The position numbers were made by a program, and so were the translations under genes. This document shows, piece by piece, positions 40,805 to 51,009 of a DNA stretch of 64,000 nucleotides (position 1 is the stretch's first letter; the number at the start of each line of letters is the position of its first letter). The notes under the pieces were generated by a model. It was not told the DNA's origin and made no database searches. It saw only the letters and a program-made list of their open reading frames with translations. Source of the stretch: Elymus sibiricus (lineage: Eukaryota > Streptophyta > Magnoliopsida > Poales > Poaceae); assembly GCA_039707655.1 (NCBI GenBank), contig CM077668.1, positions 66,667,086 through 66,731,085 on the forward strand. The letters run 5' to 3'.

Positions 40805-43800
40805 GAACTGCTTGGTATTAGCTTGTTGAAGTTCCTATAGTAGTATTTCTGCATCGTGTTTAGTTATATATGTAAGGTGACCAACTATGCCTTATGCTAA
40901 GCATCTGCATCGGATTAGCTATATATATAACCTGTCCAACTATGACTGATGCACCAGGCAACTGTTTGTTTGGTTGTGTATTGACTGTGACTTTTAATAT
41001 GCTGTTTGAAAGCATTTCTGTGTTGATTAATCTGCTATGGTCTGTTCTCTGATTAATTACTACTTGTGGTTGCTGACTAGTATTATTATGGTAGCATAGC
41101 ATGAGACTTCTAGCTGCTGGCATGACACATTTGCTTGAAGAAACTGTTTATGCAGTAGCATTTTTCTTCTTCAGTTTATGCAGTCTGATTAAACAGAGAT
41201 AATCTGGTTTTACTTGAAGAAGCAAGTGAATCTTCTTCAGGTGCATGACACACTTGCTTATTTGTTTTCATCATGCAATACAATTTTTCTTCCTCAGTTA
41301 TCTGTAAACTGGAGCCATATATCAGTTGCGCGTGACACGAGATCGGTCACATTACTGATCACAGATGTTCCTGCATGCATGAATGCCAGTTTATGCATTA
41401 CAAAAATCACATCTGGACGCATTGTTTCTTAACAAAGTGTCTCCACAGGTTTTCTGACATCCTTTCCTTCCTTTGGTTATGCTTTTTTATTTGCTTCAGC
41501 CTCCTTAGGGAAGGTAAGTTATGCAGGGCTGTGTCAGTGCAAACCTTTGGATTGGCTAGGTCAGTATTACTTCAATCAGTTCTGCTTGCCTTCAGAATAA
41601 GGCCACGTGATGCAATAACACAACCTTCAGAATGGGTATTACTGTGTGCTCTCTACTGCTGCTCGTATTGGCAGTACATGTTGCACTTCACTTTCTCCTG
41701 GATAATAGAAGTGTCCAACTATCACGTATTGTATGTAAGACTGACTTTTAAGTTATGTTGTGTGGAAGCATTTCTGTGTTTATTAATCTGCATTGGTCTT
41801 ATTGTCTGATTAATTAGAGTCCAGTCAGTAGTCTGGTTTTACTGACTTGTATTAGTCTGGTAGCATAGCTGACTTGTATTGTACTGCCACTACCTGCTTT
41901 CTTGTCTGATTAAATAGAGTACAGTCAGTAGTCTGGTTTTACTCAAGGAAAGAAGTGAATTTACCTCGAGGAAACAAGTGAATTTACCTCAGTTGCATGA
42001 CGCCCCTTATTTTTTGCCATCAGGTGATTGTCTGATTAAATAGCGTCCAGTAAGTAGTCATTGTCATTTTTTCAGTCGTGTGTAAACTGAAGTTATCAGC
42101 TGGTGTGGTGTGAGTTGATCTGAGACACATTTCGCAAATGCATTATGATCACAGGTGTTCCTGCATGCATGTATGGTTGGATAATGATGCCAGTTTATGC
42201 ATTACAAAACATAACATCTGCATGCATTGTTTCTTACCAAAGTATCTTCTTCACGGGTTTGCTGACACATGCAAGCCCTCACTCACTATTAAATTACTGT
42301 GCTAATCCTGTGTGTGAATCATCCTTCCTTCCTTGGGTATGCTCTATTGCTTTAGCCTCCTTAGTCCTTAATGATGTTAAGTTATGCAGGCCTTTGGATT
42401 GGCGTGTTAGAATGGGGCTCTGCTTCACACAGTTCAGCCAGCCTTCAGAATAAGACCACCTGAAGCATGGGAATGCTGATTTTGCTTGTGTTGGCTAGTG
42501 GTGTTCATGATGACAATATGTCTTCACAGCTCTCCATGCACGGTGGCAACGCGACATACGTATTATTATGCCTGATGCCAAGGATAATAATGACTGGTTA
42601 GTTGATTGTACTGTTAGGCATACTCTGGAAAATTCACAAGACATTTGTCAAGAGATGAAGTACAGCGAAAAGGATTGCAGGACAACAAAGTGATTAGGAG
42701 GGCTGGAATGGCAATGCTGAATGAACAAGGTAAACATCCAAACCTGGAAGAACTATTTGAAACTCGGTTGAAGAATTAGAATTGTAGTACAACAATCTGT
42801 AAACGTAATCATTTTTTTAAAATGAATAACAATGGCATTTGATTTCTGTTCAAAGAGCGCACCGATCCCCATCTCAAAACCAGCATCTTATGAGTAAATT
42901 TAACTGAAACTCATACTCTTTTTTATCAAAAACAGAACAGAACTGATACTTGAACTGCACAAATACTAGCACAACTAACATTTCAGAATGTGTCACAGCA
43001 AGATAGGCAAGCAAGGGAGAGACACCAAGATAGCATGGTAATGGAACCTTAATCATTTTAACTGAAGTGGAGGCCATGCAAAGGTGCCATATGCATGCAG
43101 GTTAACATTACAATTATGCTGACATTTTTTTTTCCTTTCACCAGTCAACTCGCCCCAACTACCATATCTACTCAAGTACTTAACTAAAACCAAATGATGT
43201 TTGCATATGGTGTTTTTTCTAGAAGCAATATGAAATGCACTGAAGCATGATCAGAAGCAGATGGTGCTAGACGATTGAACGGCTTAATTTTCTGTCTGCC
43301 TCCTGACTCTGGATGCAAGTGGGGCGGGCTGCAGCCAGCCTGCACTTGCCAATGCGGGGGCTCGCGGTCTAGGAGGGTCATGTGGTGGTTCGCGTTTGCC
43401 TGCTTAATTTCTGGCAGGTCATTGCGGCAACCCGCATAACCCGCATGCATCCAGCATCCCGTCTAACCTGTTGCGCCATGGCATTTTGCTACGCCAAGTC
43501 AGTAGGAGACTCTTGAGTTTGAGCATAAGCACAAGACATTATTGTTTTGCTTTCATCCATACATTTTGTTAGCTAGGAAAGCAAGCACAAGACATTAATG
43601 GGAACAACTGGTTAGCAAATTGCTTCCACTTTTGAGGCATAATAAGGGCATACAAGTAGCAATAACCCCGAAACAAGAACTATGCTGCAAAACTGAACCT
43701 TTGTGTGTAATCTGGCTCCCATTTCAGCTTCTTTGCCTATCTCTGTCACTTGACAACCAGAGGAGTATAATAGGTACACTATTATTCTTCATTTCTTCGC

Positions 43801-43935
43801 GCACAACACGCGTGAGATACATACAGTACAATACCGTACAACACAGGGGAATTATTACTCACAAACACATGTCACACAAGCATAATAATGTCTTAGGGGG
43901 TACAAAGGATCAGTTACACACCCATACATTGCATG
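40805..43935. other. AT-rich intergenic DNA downstream of the DUF6598 gene, with an internal duplication
   Basis: No supported gene. A ~110-bp segment around 41355-41455 (GTTCCTGCATGCATG .. CATTGTTTCTTA) recurs at about 42152-42260, and CAGTAGTCTGGTTTTAC recurs near 41825 and 41925, indicating a diverged segmental duplication with a ~790-bp offset. The beginning may be the gene's 3' UTR. A short coding-like piece is noted at 42529-42779. Confidence 0.5.
42529..42779 (+). pseudogene. Coding-like fragment of unknown origin, frameshifted
   Basis: After an acceptor-like CTTCACAG one frame reads ARWQRDIRIIMPDAKDNNDW and then stops. Another frame takes over with HLSRDEVQRKGLQDNKVIRR and ends LEELFETRLKN and a stop at 42777-42779. 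The composition looks like protein but the family is not recognised. It could be a decayed terminal exon. Confidence 0.25.
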
Positions 43936-43978
43936 TACTCCCTCTGTAAAGAAATATAAGAGTGTTTAGATCACTCTA
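43936..43978 (+). mobile_element. Truncated Stowaway-type MITE end
   Basis: TACTCCCTCTGTAAAGAAAT followed by ATAAGAGTGTTTAGATCACT is the usual start of Triticeae Stowaway elements, flanked by TA. The matching right end is missing. Confidence 0.5.
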
Positions 43979-43989
43979 TACAAATCCAA

Positions 43990-44960
43990 TTATATGGTCA
44001 TCAAACTGAGAGAGATTGTGATCAGCAGGCCCTCCTTCAGGTTTGCGGCATCTTCATTCCAGGGCACTTGTTGTGGATTCTTGTACTGACGGCGCTCACG
44101 AAGCTGCCGCACCCGCAGTTCCAGGTTCTTGACCCTGAAGGCATGGGCTGTGTCTGAAAAATACTGGATGGTTATCGTTGCACTCGACAGTGTCTCACCG
44201 GGCCTGGGTCGCCGTCGCTGTTCAGCTCAACCTCCTTCAGTTTCACGAGGTGATAGCCTCCAGAGAGGTTAGCTGTGGTACGAAAAGACCCGACGATCCT
44301 CTCGAGCGCAGGAGCTGCAACAGGGGGCAAAGTCAATGCTGGTGATGCCGCAATCCCCGGCCACCAAAAAGTTGAGACTCTAGAATTCTCCTTCCCTGAA
44401 GGTGAGGCCGCTTCCGGTGTACGACTTGTGCTGAAACCTGAGGGAGTGCAGAGCACCAAGTTTACCGAGGATGCGCAAGTCATCTGCTGTCAGATAAGTC
44501 ATGCTCAGGGTTACCTTTGAAAGTTGATGGAGCTTTTGGACGTGTGAAAGTCCACTTGTGACGCCGCTGATGTTTAGCCTAGCCTCTGAAGAAACCGTGG
44601 GTAGCTGAATGGAGCGTGCATTTCCCCTGTTTCATTAGTCCCCTCATCACCACCTGATGGCTGTTCGATCCGTATTGACAAGGAACGAAGGCATCTATGC
44701 GAATTCTCAAACTAGCGAAAATAGGTCATCCAACTTGGCCTTCTTACCATGAATAACTACACCAAGCTTCCCCAGTTTCAGCAGCTGAGCGATGCCGCCT
44801 AGCTCATTCTTGCAGCTCGAAACTTTGACGTGAGATAATATCTCCATGTTCTTCATTTTCTCTATGCAGATGGACGTCATTTGCACTGCCAAAAACTACC
44901 TCTTCAGATCTTGCAGCATCGTTGCTTGTATTGAAATAATTTTGGCCGGCAAGGAAATCT
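43990..44960 (-). pseudogene. NLR (CC-NBS-LRR) C-terminal LRR fragment
   Basis: Read on the minus strand from 44960: MEILSHVKVSSCKNELGGIA and LLKLGKLGVVIHGKKAKLDD, then after frame changes RSLSIRIEQPSGGDEG, GLSHVQKLHQLSKVTLSMTY, LTADDLRILGKLGALHSLRF and LERIVGSFRTTANLSGGYHL. These are typical of leucine-rich repeats at the end of grass RPM1-like resistance proteins. At least three frameshifts and a stop (GEF then TAG, near 44382) break it. A further coding-like stretch (AHAFRVKNLELRVRQLRERR) lies near 44080-44150. The NBS and coiled-coil parts are absent. The 5' side of the fragment ends where a Harbinger-like element begins at about 44965. No function is expected. Confidence 0.75.
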
Positions 44961-44964
44961 AACA

Positions 44965-46890
44965 TAGGGCATCTCCAAGGCTGATCCTCAAACCTCCCGC
45001 AACCGTCCGGACCGCGGAAGCCATCCAACGTGGTCCTGTATCGGTCTGCGGAGCGGTCCGGACGTGTTTTCTCCTGCAAATCGGAGACAAACGGTCGGGG
45101 ACGCGGGGGGGGGGGGGGGGGGTCGCTTTGCGGGAGTCCGGACCGCTCCCAAGCCCGCTTCTGACCACCCTAGCCCACCCAAAACCCCCACCCGCCCCTC
45201 CCGCGCTTTCCTTCCGATGCACACCCCGCTTACCGCGCCACATTCATGCCGGCCCAGAGCACACAGCAGCCGGTATTGATGCCGCGATGTGACCGGAGGG
45301 AGGGAGGGCGGCGCTGACCGACGTGACCTCTCGGGAGCCGCCGCTTCAATGCGGACGCTGATTCCCGAGGAACCAACTCTAACCGCTACACCGCATTGAA
45401 GCGGACTACCCCTTCGCCTGGGCCTCGTCGCAGCTATTTAAACCGTGCGCCGGCAACGCACAGAGCCGCACTCCCCCTCTCCTCCCCCGTCTCCGTCCCC
45501 GAGCCTCTCCCTCCCCCTCTTTGACCCCAGCTTAGGCGATGTCGAAGTCATGGTGCTCCACGCCGGCAGGCAGAGTAGGCGGAAGCTCCTCTTTCGGCGG
45601 TTCTTGGCGCCTCTTGGCGCCGCCGCCCACGCTCTCCGGGACCGTCAGCGTCCACGGCGGCCGGCTCCTCCGCCAAGGAGGAGATCGTCATCTCCTAGGT
45701 GACGAGGAGGACCAGGCGCCGCCGCAGCAGCCGCCGGAGCCACCGCAGCAGCCGCCCCGACTCCTCAAGGAGGCCGCTCTGACGAACGAAAATTTCGTCT
45801 GTCAGATCGAGATAATGACGGAGCGGTCGCTGCCATTGCCGGCGCGCGTGAAGGAGGAGCCGCCGTCCCCGTCGCGCCAGCGCGTGAAGCCCGAGCCGGC
45901 ATCCACGCTCCTGCCGGTGAAGGAGGAGCCGGTCTCGCCTCGGCACAACCGCGGCGTCCAGATCGGACGCCGGGTCAAGGACGAGCCTACGTCCCCGCCA
46001 CGCAGCCGGTTCGGCCGCATCGACACGCCGTTGTCGCCGCCGCGTCGCCACCGCTTCGCCGTCAAGGAGGAGCTGCCGCCCGCGATCAAGAAGGTGCGGG
46101 GCCGCCTCCTCCACTACCTCGGAGGAGGCGGTTACGGCGGTCCCTCGGGCTCGAGGGCCGTCGTGTCTGAGGCAGAGCGCGCGGCTCGGCAGCAGGCGAG
46201 GTACGACCAGCGCAATGCCAGTCGTCGCTCCGCGTTTGCCAAGAGCAACGTGGTGCCGGACTGGGTCCGCAACGACCCAGACCTCGTCGCCGCGTGGGTT
46301 CTCGACCGCTCCGTGACCACCGTGGAGACGGCCACCAGGCACCGCTGCCGCCTTGACGGCGAGCTCGCCAAGATCGGCGAGGAGTGGTCTCTTAGCGACA
46401 GCTCCGCCAACGCCGGTCGCGGCAAGGCCGCCGCCAGGGCTCAGAAGGCCATGTCGGCAGTGGCCGCGGCGGCACTCCGCACGGCGCAGCAGGAGGTGGA
46501 GCGGCTCCTCCGCGAGCGGCAGGCAGCCGCCGGACAAGGCTGACGCGGCCCTCCAGCACCGTTCCGCCGCTGGAGGGACCACCACGACGACGACGACGGA
46601 GACGGCGGTGCGGCAGGGCAGGGCGGCCACGCGACGAAGTGGTCGTCCGGTATAGGGTTTAGATTTTTTTTAGTTTTTTAGTTAAACGGTCGAAATATCG
46701 ACCTTTTTATGTAAATTATATCCGAATTTTAATGAAATCCGTCGTGTTTGAACGATTTCGTCCGGTTGGTTCGGATTATTATTAAAATGTATGCGGCTAA
46801 CGTTAGATGACGTCTTTCCGCATCCGTGTCTACGGACTGATCGTGGACAGATGCGGGAGAAATTTGCCGGTTGGCCGATGGAGATGCTGG
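44965..46890 (+). mobile_element. Putative PIF/Harbinger-like non-autonomous element
   Basis: Left end GGGCATCTCCAAGGCTGATC beside the NLR fragment. A right end with GCCGATGGAGATGCTGG near 46878-46892 gives an imperfect inverted GCATCTCCA terminus. The left subterminal region is rich in GTCCGGAC-type motifs. It carries the ORF at 45539-46543 and an 18-base G run at about 45104-45121. The right boundary and a 3-bp target duplication are uncertain. Confidence 0.45.
45539..46543 (+). CDS. Hypothetical protein with three phospho-dependent SUMOylation motifs, 334 aa
   Basis: An uninterrupted ORF starting MSKSWCSTPAG. The N-terminal 100 residues are Gly/Pro-rich. Then come spaced psi-K-x-E sites: VKEEPPSP (45848), VKPEPAST (45884), VKEEPVSP (45917), VKDEPTSP (45974) and VKEELPPA (46061). 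Three of them match the full psi-K-x-E-x-x-S-P consensus. The C-terminal half is helical and charged (SEAERAARQQARYDQRNASR), has a Trp pair region (PDWVRNDPDLVAAWVLDRSV) and ends in an alanine/glutamine helix. No known domain was recognised. It sits inside a Harbinger-like element with GC-rich coding sequence, so it may be a captured or element-borne gene. A TATA-like CTATTTAAACC lies near 45435. Whether it is expressed is unknown. Confidence 0.5.
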   Translation: MSKSWCSTPAGRVGGSSSFGGSWRLLAPPPTLSGTVSVHGGRLLRQGGDRHLLGDEEDQAPPQQPPEPPQQPPRLLKEAALTNENFVCQIEIMTERSLPLPARVKEEPPSPSRQRVKPEPASTLLPVKEEPVSPRHNRGVQIGRRVKDEPTSPPRSRFGRIDTPLSPPRRHRFAVKEELPPAIKKVRGRLLHYLGGGGYGGPSGSRAVVSEAERAARQQARYDQRNASRRSAFAKSNVVPDWVRNDPDLVAAWVLDRSVTTVETATRHRCRLDGELAKIGEEWSLSDSSANAGRGKAAARAQKAMSAVAAAALRTAQQEVERLLRERQAAAGQG

Positions 46891-46892
46891 GG

Positions 46893-47058
46893 GGTTTGGC
46901 GCGCTACCGGCCATTCTAGTGGGTTTGGCGCGAGGCGATCAGCTGGACCATCCGATTTGTTACGTAGCGTCCTTTTTTTGGCTGCTGGCAGACGGTCAGC
47001 CGTTGCTTCCTTCTCTACTTCAGCTGCTGCGTCTGTGCTAGATGACTGGTGGGCTCGT
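46893..47058. other. Short unassigned segment
   Basis: GC-rich, containing a repeated GGGTTTGGCGCG (about 46892 and 46920). No gene recognised. It ends abruptly at the truncated LTR. Confidence 0.4.
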
Positions 47059-48130
47059 ACATCAACCAACTCTAATGTCACCTAGATACTCCAATGACAC
47101 CACAAGTATCCGTGAGTTGATTATACGATATGCATCAAACAACTTCATAATCATAATATCCAATCCACACAAAGAACTTCAAGGAGCACCCCAAAGTATC
47201 TATCGGAGAAAAGATAATGAAAACGTGCATCAACCCCTATGCATAGATTACCCAATGTCACCTCGGGAATCCGCGAGTTGAGTGCCAAAACATATATCAA
47301 GTGAATCAATATAATACCCCATTGTCACCACGGGTATTCATATGCAAGACATACATCAAGTGTTCTCAAATCTGAATATTCAATCCGACAATAACGAAAC
47401 CTCAAAGGGAAAAGATTCGATTCATCACAACAAGGATAGAGTGGGAAGAAACACCATATGATCCAACTATATTAACAAAGCTCGCGATACATCAAGATCG
47501 TGCCATATCAAGAACACGAGAGAGAGAGAGAGATCAAACACATAGCTACTAGTACATACCCTCAGCCCCGAGGGTGAACTACTCCCTCCTCGTCATGGAG
47601 ACCGCTGGGATGATGAAGATGGCCTCCGGTGATGCTTTCCCCCCTCCGGCAGGGTGCCGGAAAAGGGCTGTAGATGAGATCGTGGAGGTACAGAGGCTTG
47701 TGGCGGCGTAAAAACTCATCTAGGTTAACTTTCGGGGGTTTCTGAATATATATGATTTTTAGCGTTGGAATCACGCACAGAGGTGCCACAGGGGACCCAC
47801 GAGGCACCAGGGCGCGCCTGGGGGGGTGGCGCGCCCTGGTGGCTCGTGGGGCCCCTGTGGGTCTTCTGGCCACCTCCCGAAGCTTCTAGTGTCTCTTATG
47901 TTCCAGAAAAAATCGTCAAAAAGTTTCGCTGCATTTGGACTTCATTTGATATAGATTTTCTGGAAAACCAAAAACAAGCAGAAAACAGCAACTAGCACTG
48001 GGCACTAGGTCAATATGTTAGTCCATGAAAATCATATAAAAGCCATATAAAAGTGCACCAAAATCATACAAAACTATAATAAACATGGCATGAATACTTC
48101 ATAAATTATAGATACGTTGGAGACGTATCA
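47059..48130 (-). repeat. N2: truncated, mosaic N-family LTR
   Basis: From 47059 it matches N LTR position 7338 onward and ends ..GTTGGAGACGTATCA at 48130. Between about 47870 and 48030 it departs from N and instead resembles the reverse of the B-family LTR start (TTTTCTGGAAAACC.., GCACTGGGCACTAGG). The GC-rich module is at about 47793-47870. The left part of the LTR and the rest of the element are missing. Confidence 0.8.
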
Positions 48131-48914
48131 CTTATCACCCCCAGTCCCAAGGCCAAGTTGAACGAGTCAATCAAGTGCTTGAAGATATGATGTGTGCTTG
48201 TGTCATTTCATTTGGCAAGAAGTGGGAAGAATCTCTCCCGTATGCCGAATTCTTGTACAACAACAGCTATCAAGCTAGCTTGAAGATGGCCCCCTTCGAG
48301 GTATTATATGGACGTAAGTGTCGAACCCCTCTGAATTGGTCAGAAACTGGGGAACGGCCGCTCATTGGTCCGGATATTATCCAACACCCCGAAGAGCAAG
48401 TCCGTATCGTCCGGGAAAATCTCAAGGCGGCCCAGTCTCGCCAGAAGAGCAATTATGATCGTAAACACTGGGGATCGATCTATCAACCTGGTGAGCAAAC
48501 TTATCTGCGTGTCACTCCTATGAAGGGCACTCACCGCTTTGGAATCAAGGGCATGTTAGCTCCTCGCTACATTGGTCCCTTCCGCATTCTCGCCAGCGTG
48601 GACATGTGGCGTATAAATTGGAGTTGCCGCCGCAATTCTCTCACATCCATGACGTCTTCCATGTGTTGCAACTTCGTCGTTGCTTCAAGGATCCACACCG
48701 AGCAGTGGATCATGAATTGCTCGAATTGCAAGATGACTTATCTTATAAAGAGCATCCGATCCGCATTTTTGATCAAGCTGAATGTCGGACTCGTCAGAAG
48801 ACAACCAAGTTCCTTAAAGTGCAGTGGTCGAATCATACTGAAGATGAAGCCACTTGGGAACGCGAGGATCATCTTTGGGAAGAATACCCCGATCTTTTCG
48901 CTTCTACCTCCTGA
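48131..48914 (+). pseudogene. Chromovirus (Tekay/Del-type) integrase C-terminus and chromodomain, frameshifted
   Basis: Starts inside integrase (YHPQSQGQVERVNQVLEDMM) and runs through FLYNNSYQASLKMAPFEVLY to the GPY/F-type motif YIGPFRIL. A one-base shift near 48597-48605 moves to the second frame: YKLELPPQFSHIHDVFHVLQ, then a chromodomain (FLKVQWSNHTEDEATWERED, LWEEYPDLF) ending at TGA 48912-48914. Chromodomain integrases mark the chromovirus branch of gypsy elements and direct integration to particular chromatin. Gag, protease and RT are missing because the N2 LTR truncates the 5' side. Confidence 0.85.
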
Positions 48915-48937
48915 ATTCTCGGGACGAGAATTTCTTT

Positions 48938-48951
48938 TAGAGGAGGAGAAT
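48938..48951 (+). promoter_or_regulatory. Chromovirus polypurine tract
   Basis: TAGAGGAGGAGAAT directly precedes the LTR start TGTAACACCCC. Confidence 0.7.
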
Positions 48952-49606
48952 TGTAACACCCCTGTGTAATGAGCAACAGTGATCCATCATGATTATGCTA
49001 AGACACCTTGAATTGCAATGCATGATCACAGTGGATTCATATCTCATTTCAAATTCCACCACTGAATTCAATTCAAATTGCAAGTGAAATTTGAAGTTGC
49101 TCAAAAATTGCTGAAAAATAGTTCATCATTTAGCAAATATTCCAAAACAAATTCTTGTTCAGGGAAACAACATCACCTATTTGCTAAAATGGGCTAGAGC
49201 ATTTAAAACAGTGCAAAAAGAAGCATTTTAAATGCTATTCCATTTATGAAAAACTCAAATGGATTCAAACTTTGCCCAAACTTTTTGTGGCAGTACCAAA
49301 TGATGCAAGGTATTTATTTGGCCAAGTCCCACATTTTACAAAAAGCATTTGGCAGCTCAAATTAATTGCAAAACTCTCTGTAAAAAGAAAACAGAAAAGA
49401 AAAATGGAAAAGGCCCTAACTCTACTATGAGCTGGACCTAAGTGCACAGTGCACCGGCCCAGCCCACCTCCCTCTCTCTCTTCCTACTCCCGCTCTCTCT
49501 CCCCGCGTGTCGGCGCACCCGTGGACGCGCGCGCGTGCTCCGACGAACGGCCGACACGGCGCCGCTACAGGGCAGCCGAGGGGATAAGGACGCGCCCCTC
49601 GTCCTC
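48952..49606 (+). repeat. Chromovirus 3' LTR, left part
   Basis: Begins TGTAACACCCCTGTG after the polypurine tract. Interrupted by the CACTA element after CTC (49604-49606); resumes at 58325. Confidence 0.85.
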
Positions 49607-50322
49607 CACTACAAGAAATATGTCAACTTGCGACCATCAATCTTGGTCACTGAATGGTCATTGTTTTCCATTTGTGACCTTCTTGTGACCAAAAACAGTT
49701 GGTCAAAAGCTGGCCGTCTTTAATGAAACTTAACGACTTTCTTTGTGATATGGTCGTAGAAGGTCACGACCAAAATAAAAGGTCGTAGATTCTACGACCA
49801 ATTGTTTTGGTCACTGGTTGTGTGCCTAGGCCACGTCGGATCCAACGTGGCAAGCTGACGTGGCAAAATTGCGACCAATTGAATTGGTCGTTGATAAGAA
49901 TCAGCCCGGTCCAATTCGGTGTCTATATGGGCCATGCCCATTAATTCAGCCCATTTATATATATTTTTTCTTGCCAATTTTGGTCAGCTACATGGGCCAA
50001 GCCCTACAATTCGGCCTTTTTATTTTCTGGGCCATGGCCTTTTTGTACCAACAGTTTTAGTTTTCTTTTTTTTTATAAAATGGGTCCACTAGTCAAACAG
50101 GTCCCACTTGTCAGGTTCTGATAAGTGGGTCCCAGCTATTAGGCTCAGATTCTTCATATTTCAATTTGACAGTAAGAAAATAACCAGTATTTAAATTGGC
50201 AAGCAGAAAACACACATAATACTTCAAATAACAATAGCCAGATTCAGTACAAGCTCTACAAATGACACGTAATACAAGCGGTAACATATACAGTACTTTA
50301 CAAGCTCTACAAGTGTAATAAC

Positions 50323-50382
50323 AGTATGGGAATCACAGTTACAAGCTCTACAAGTATGGGAATCACAGTTACAAGCTCTACA
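50323..50382. repeat. 30-bp tandem duplication
   Basis: Two copies of a unit beginning AGTATGGGAATCACAGTTAC at 50323 and 50353; a partial related unit precedes them. Lies in the left, otherwise unassigned part of the CACTA element. Confidence 0.7.
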
Positions 50383-50861
50383 AGTGTTTTCTTCTTCAGC
50401 ATGGAGCTCCTTCGATAGCAATCAAATGCTGGACTCACTGGACGACCATAGTCAGGACTGGGCTAACAGAACGACAACATGCCTTCCACGGTCGCCCTGT
50501 TACATGAATCAGCTAAGAAGAATTAGAAAAACTGGAGCCAATATATTATGAACATTCCATTCAAAGAAGGACAGTTCTTTATAGAATGATAACACAAATT
50601 CAGCTAGTACCATGCTTTTTGTTGTCGAGCTAGTTAAAATGAGATACTCATTCATATAAGAAACAGAGACACAATATGAATATGCATGGCACAGGTGCAG
50701 GTCGTGCAAAAAACTGCACTACAACACATTGCGCCTAAAACAAAATACCATTCTACTACCACGACCATACATTCAACTGGCAAGATCTAACAATACTAGT
50801 CAGCACACGCATACTAACATCACAAAGGCATGAGAGAATAAAGGGAACCAAGGGAGATACA

Positions 50862-51000
50862 TGTGGATGATAGCGTCGACGATGATCTGGATTGAGTTAG
50901 CATTGGTGAGGAAGTGGATGATGTCCATTGTGTGCTTTAGATGCACACAACCATGAGCTTCTTGCCGCTGTTGCATCCGTTCGCTCGATGATGGGTACCA
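50862..51000 (-). pseudogene. RPS5: Captured 40S ribosomal protein S5 (uS7) gene fragment
   Basis: On the minus strand one frame reads VPIIERT, a second NGCNSGKKLMVVCI and a third KHTMDIIHFLTNANSIQIIV, then DAIIH. In order these correspond to the central part of plant RPS5: the PIVERLT, NNGKKLM and KHTMEIIH..IQVIIDAI segments. Two frameshifts or small deletions break it, and neither end of the gene is present. CACTA and other DNA transposons are known to carry host gene pieces. It lies within the element, about 1.25 kb from the left end. No function is expected, though it could give rise to small RNAs against the parent gene. Confidence 0.75.
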
Positions 51001-51009
51001 ATGCATCCA

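Noticed and set aside
45695..46630. 311-codon minus-strand ORF
   Set aside because: GC-rich shadow of the plus-strand ORF 45539-46543; no recognisable domain and arginine/alanine-rich composition typical of antisense frames.
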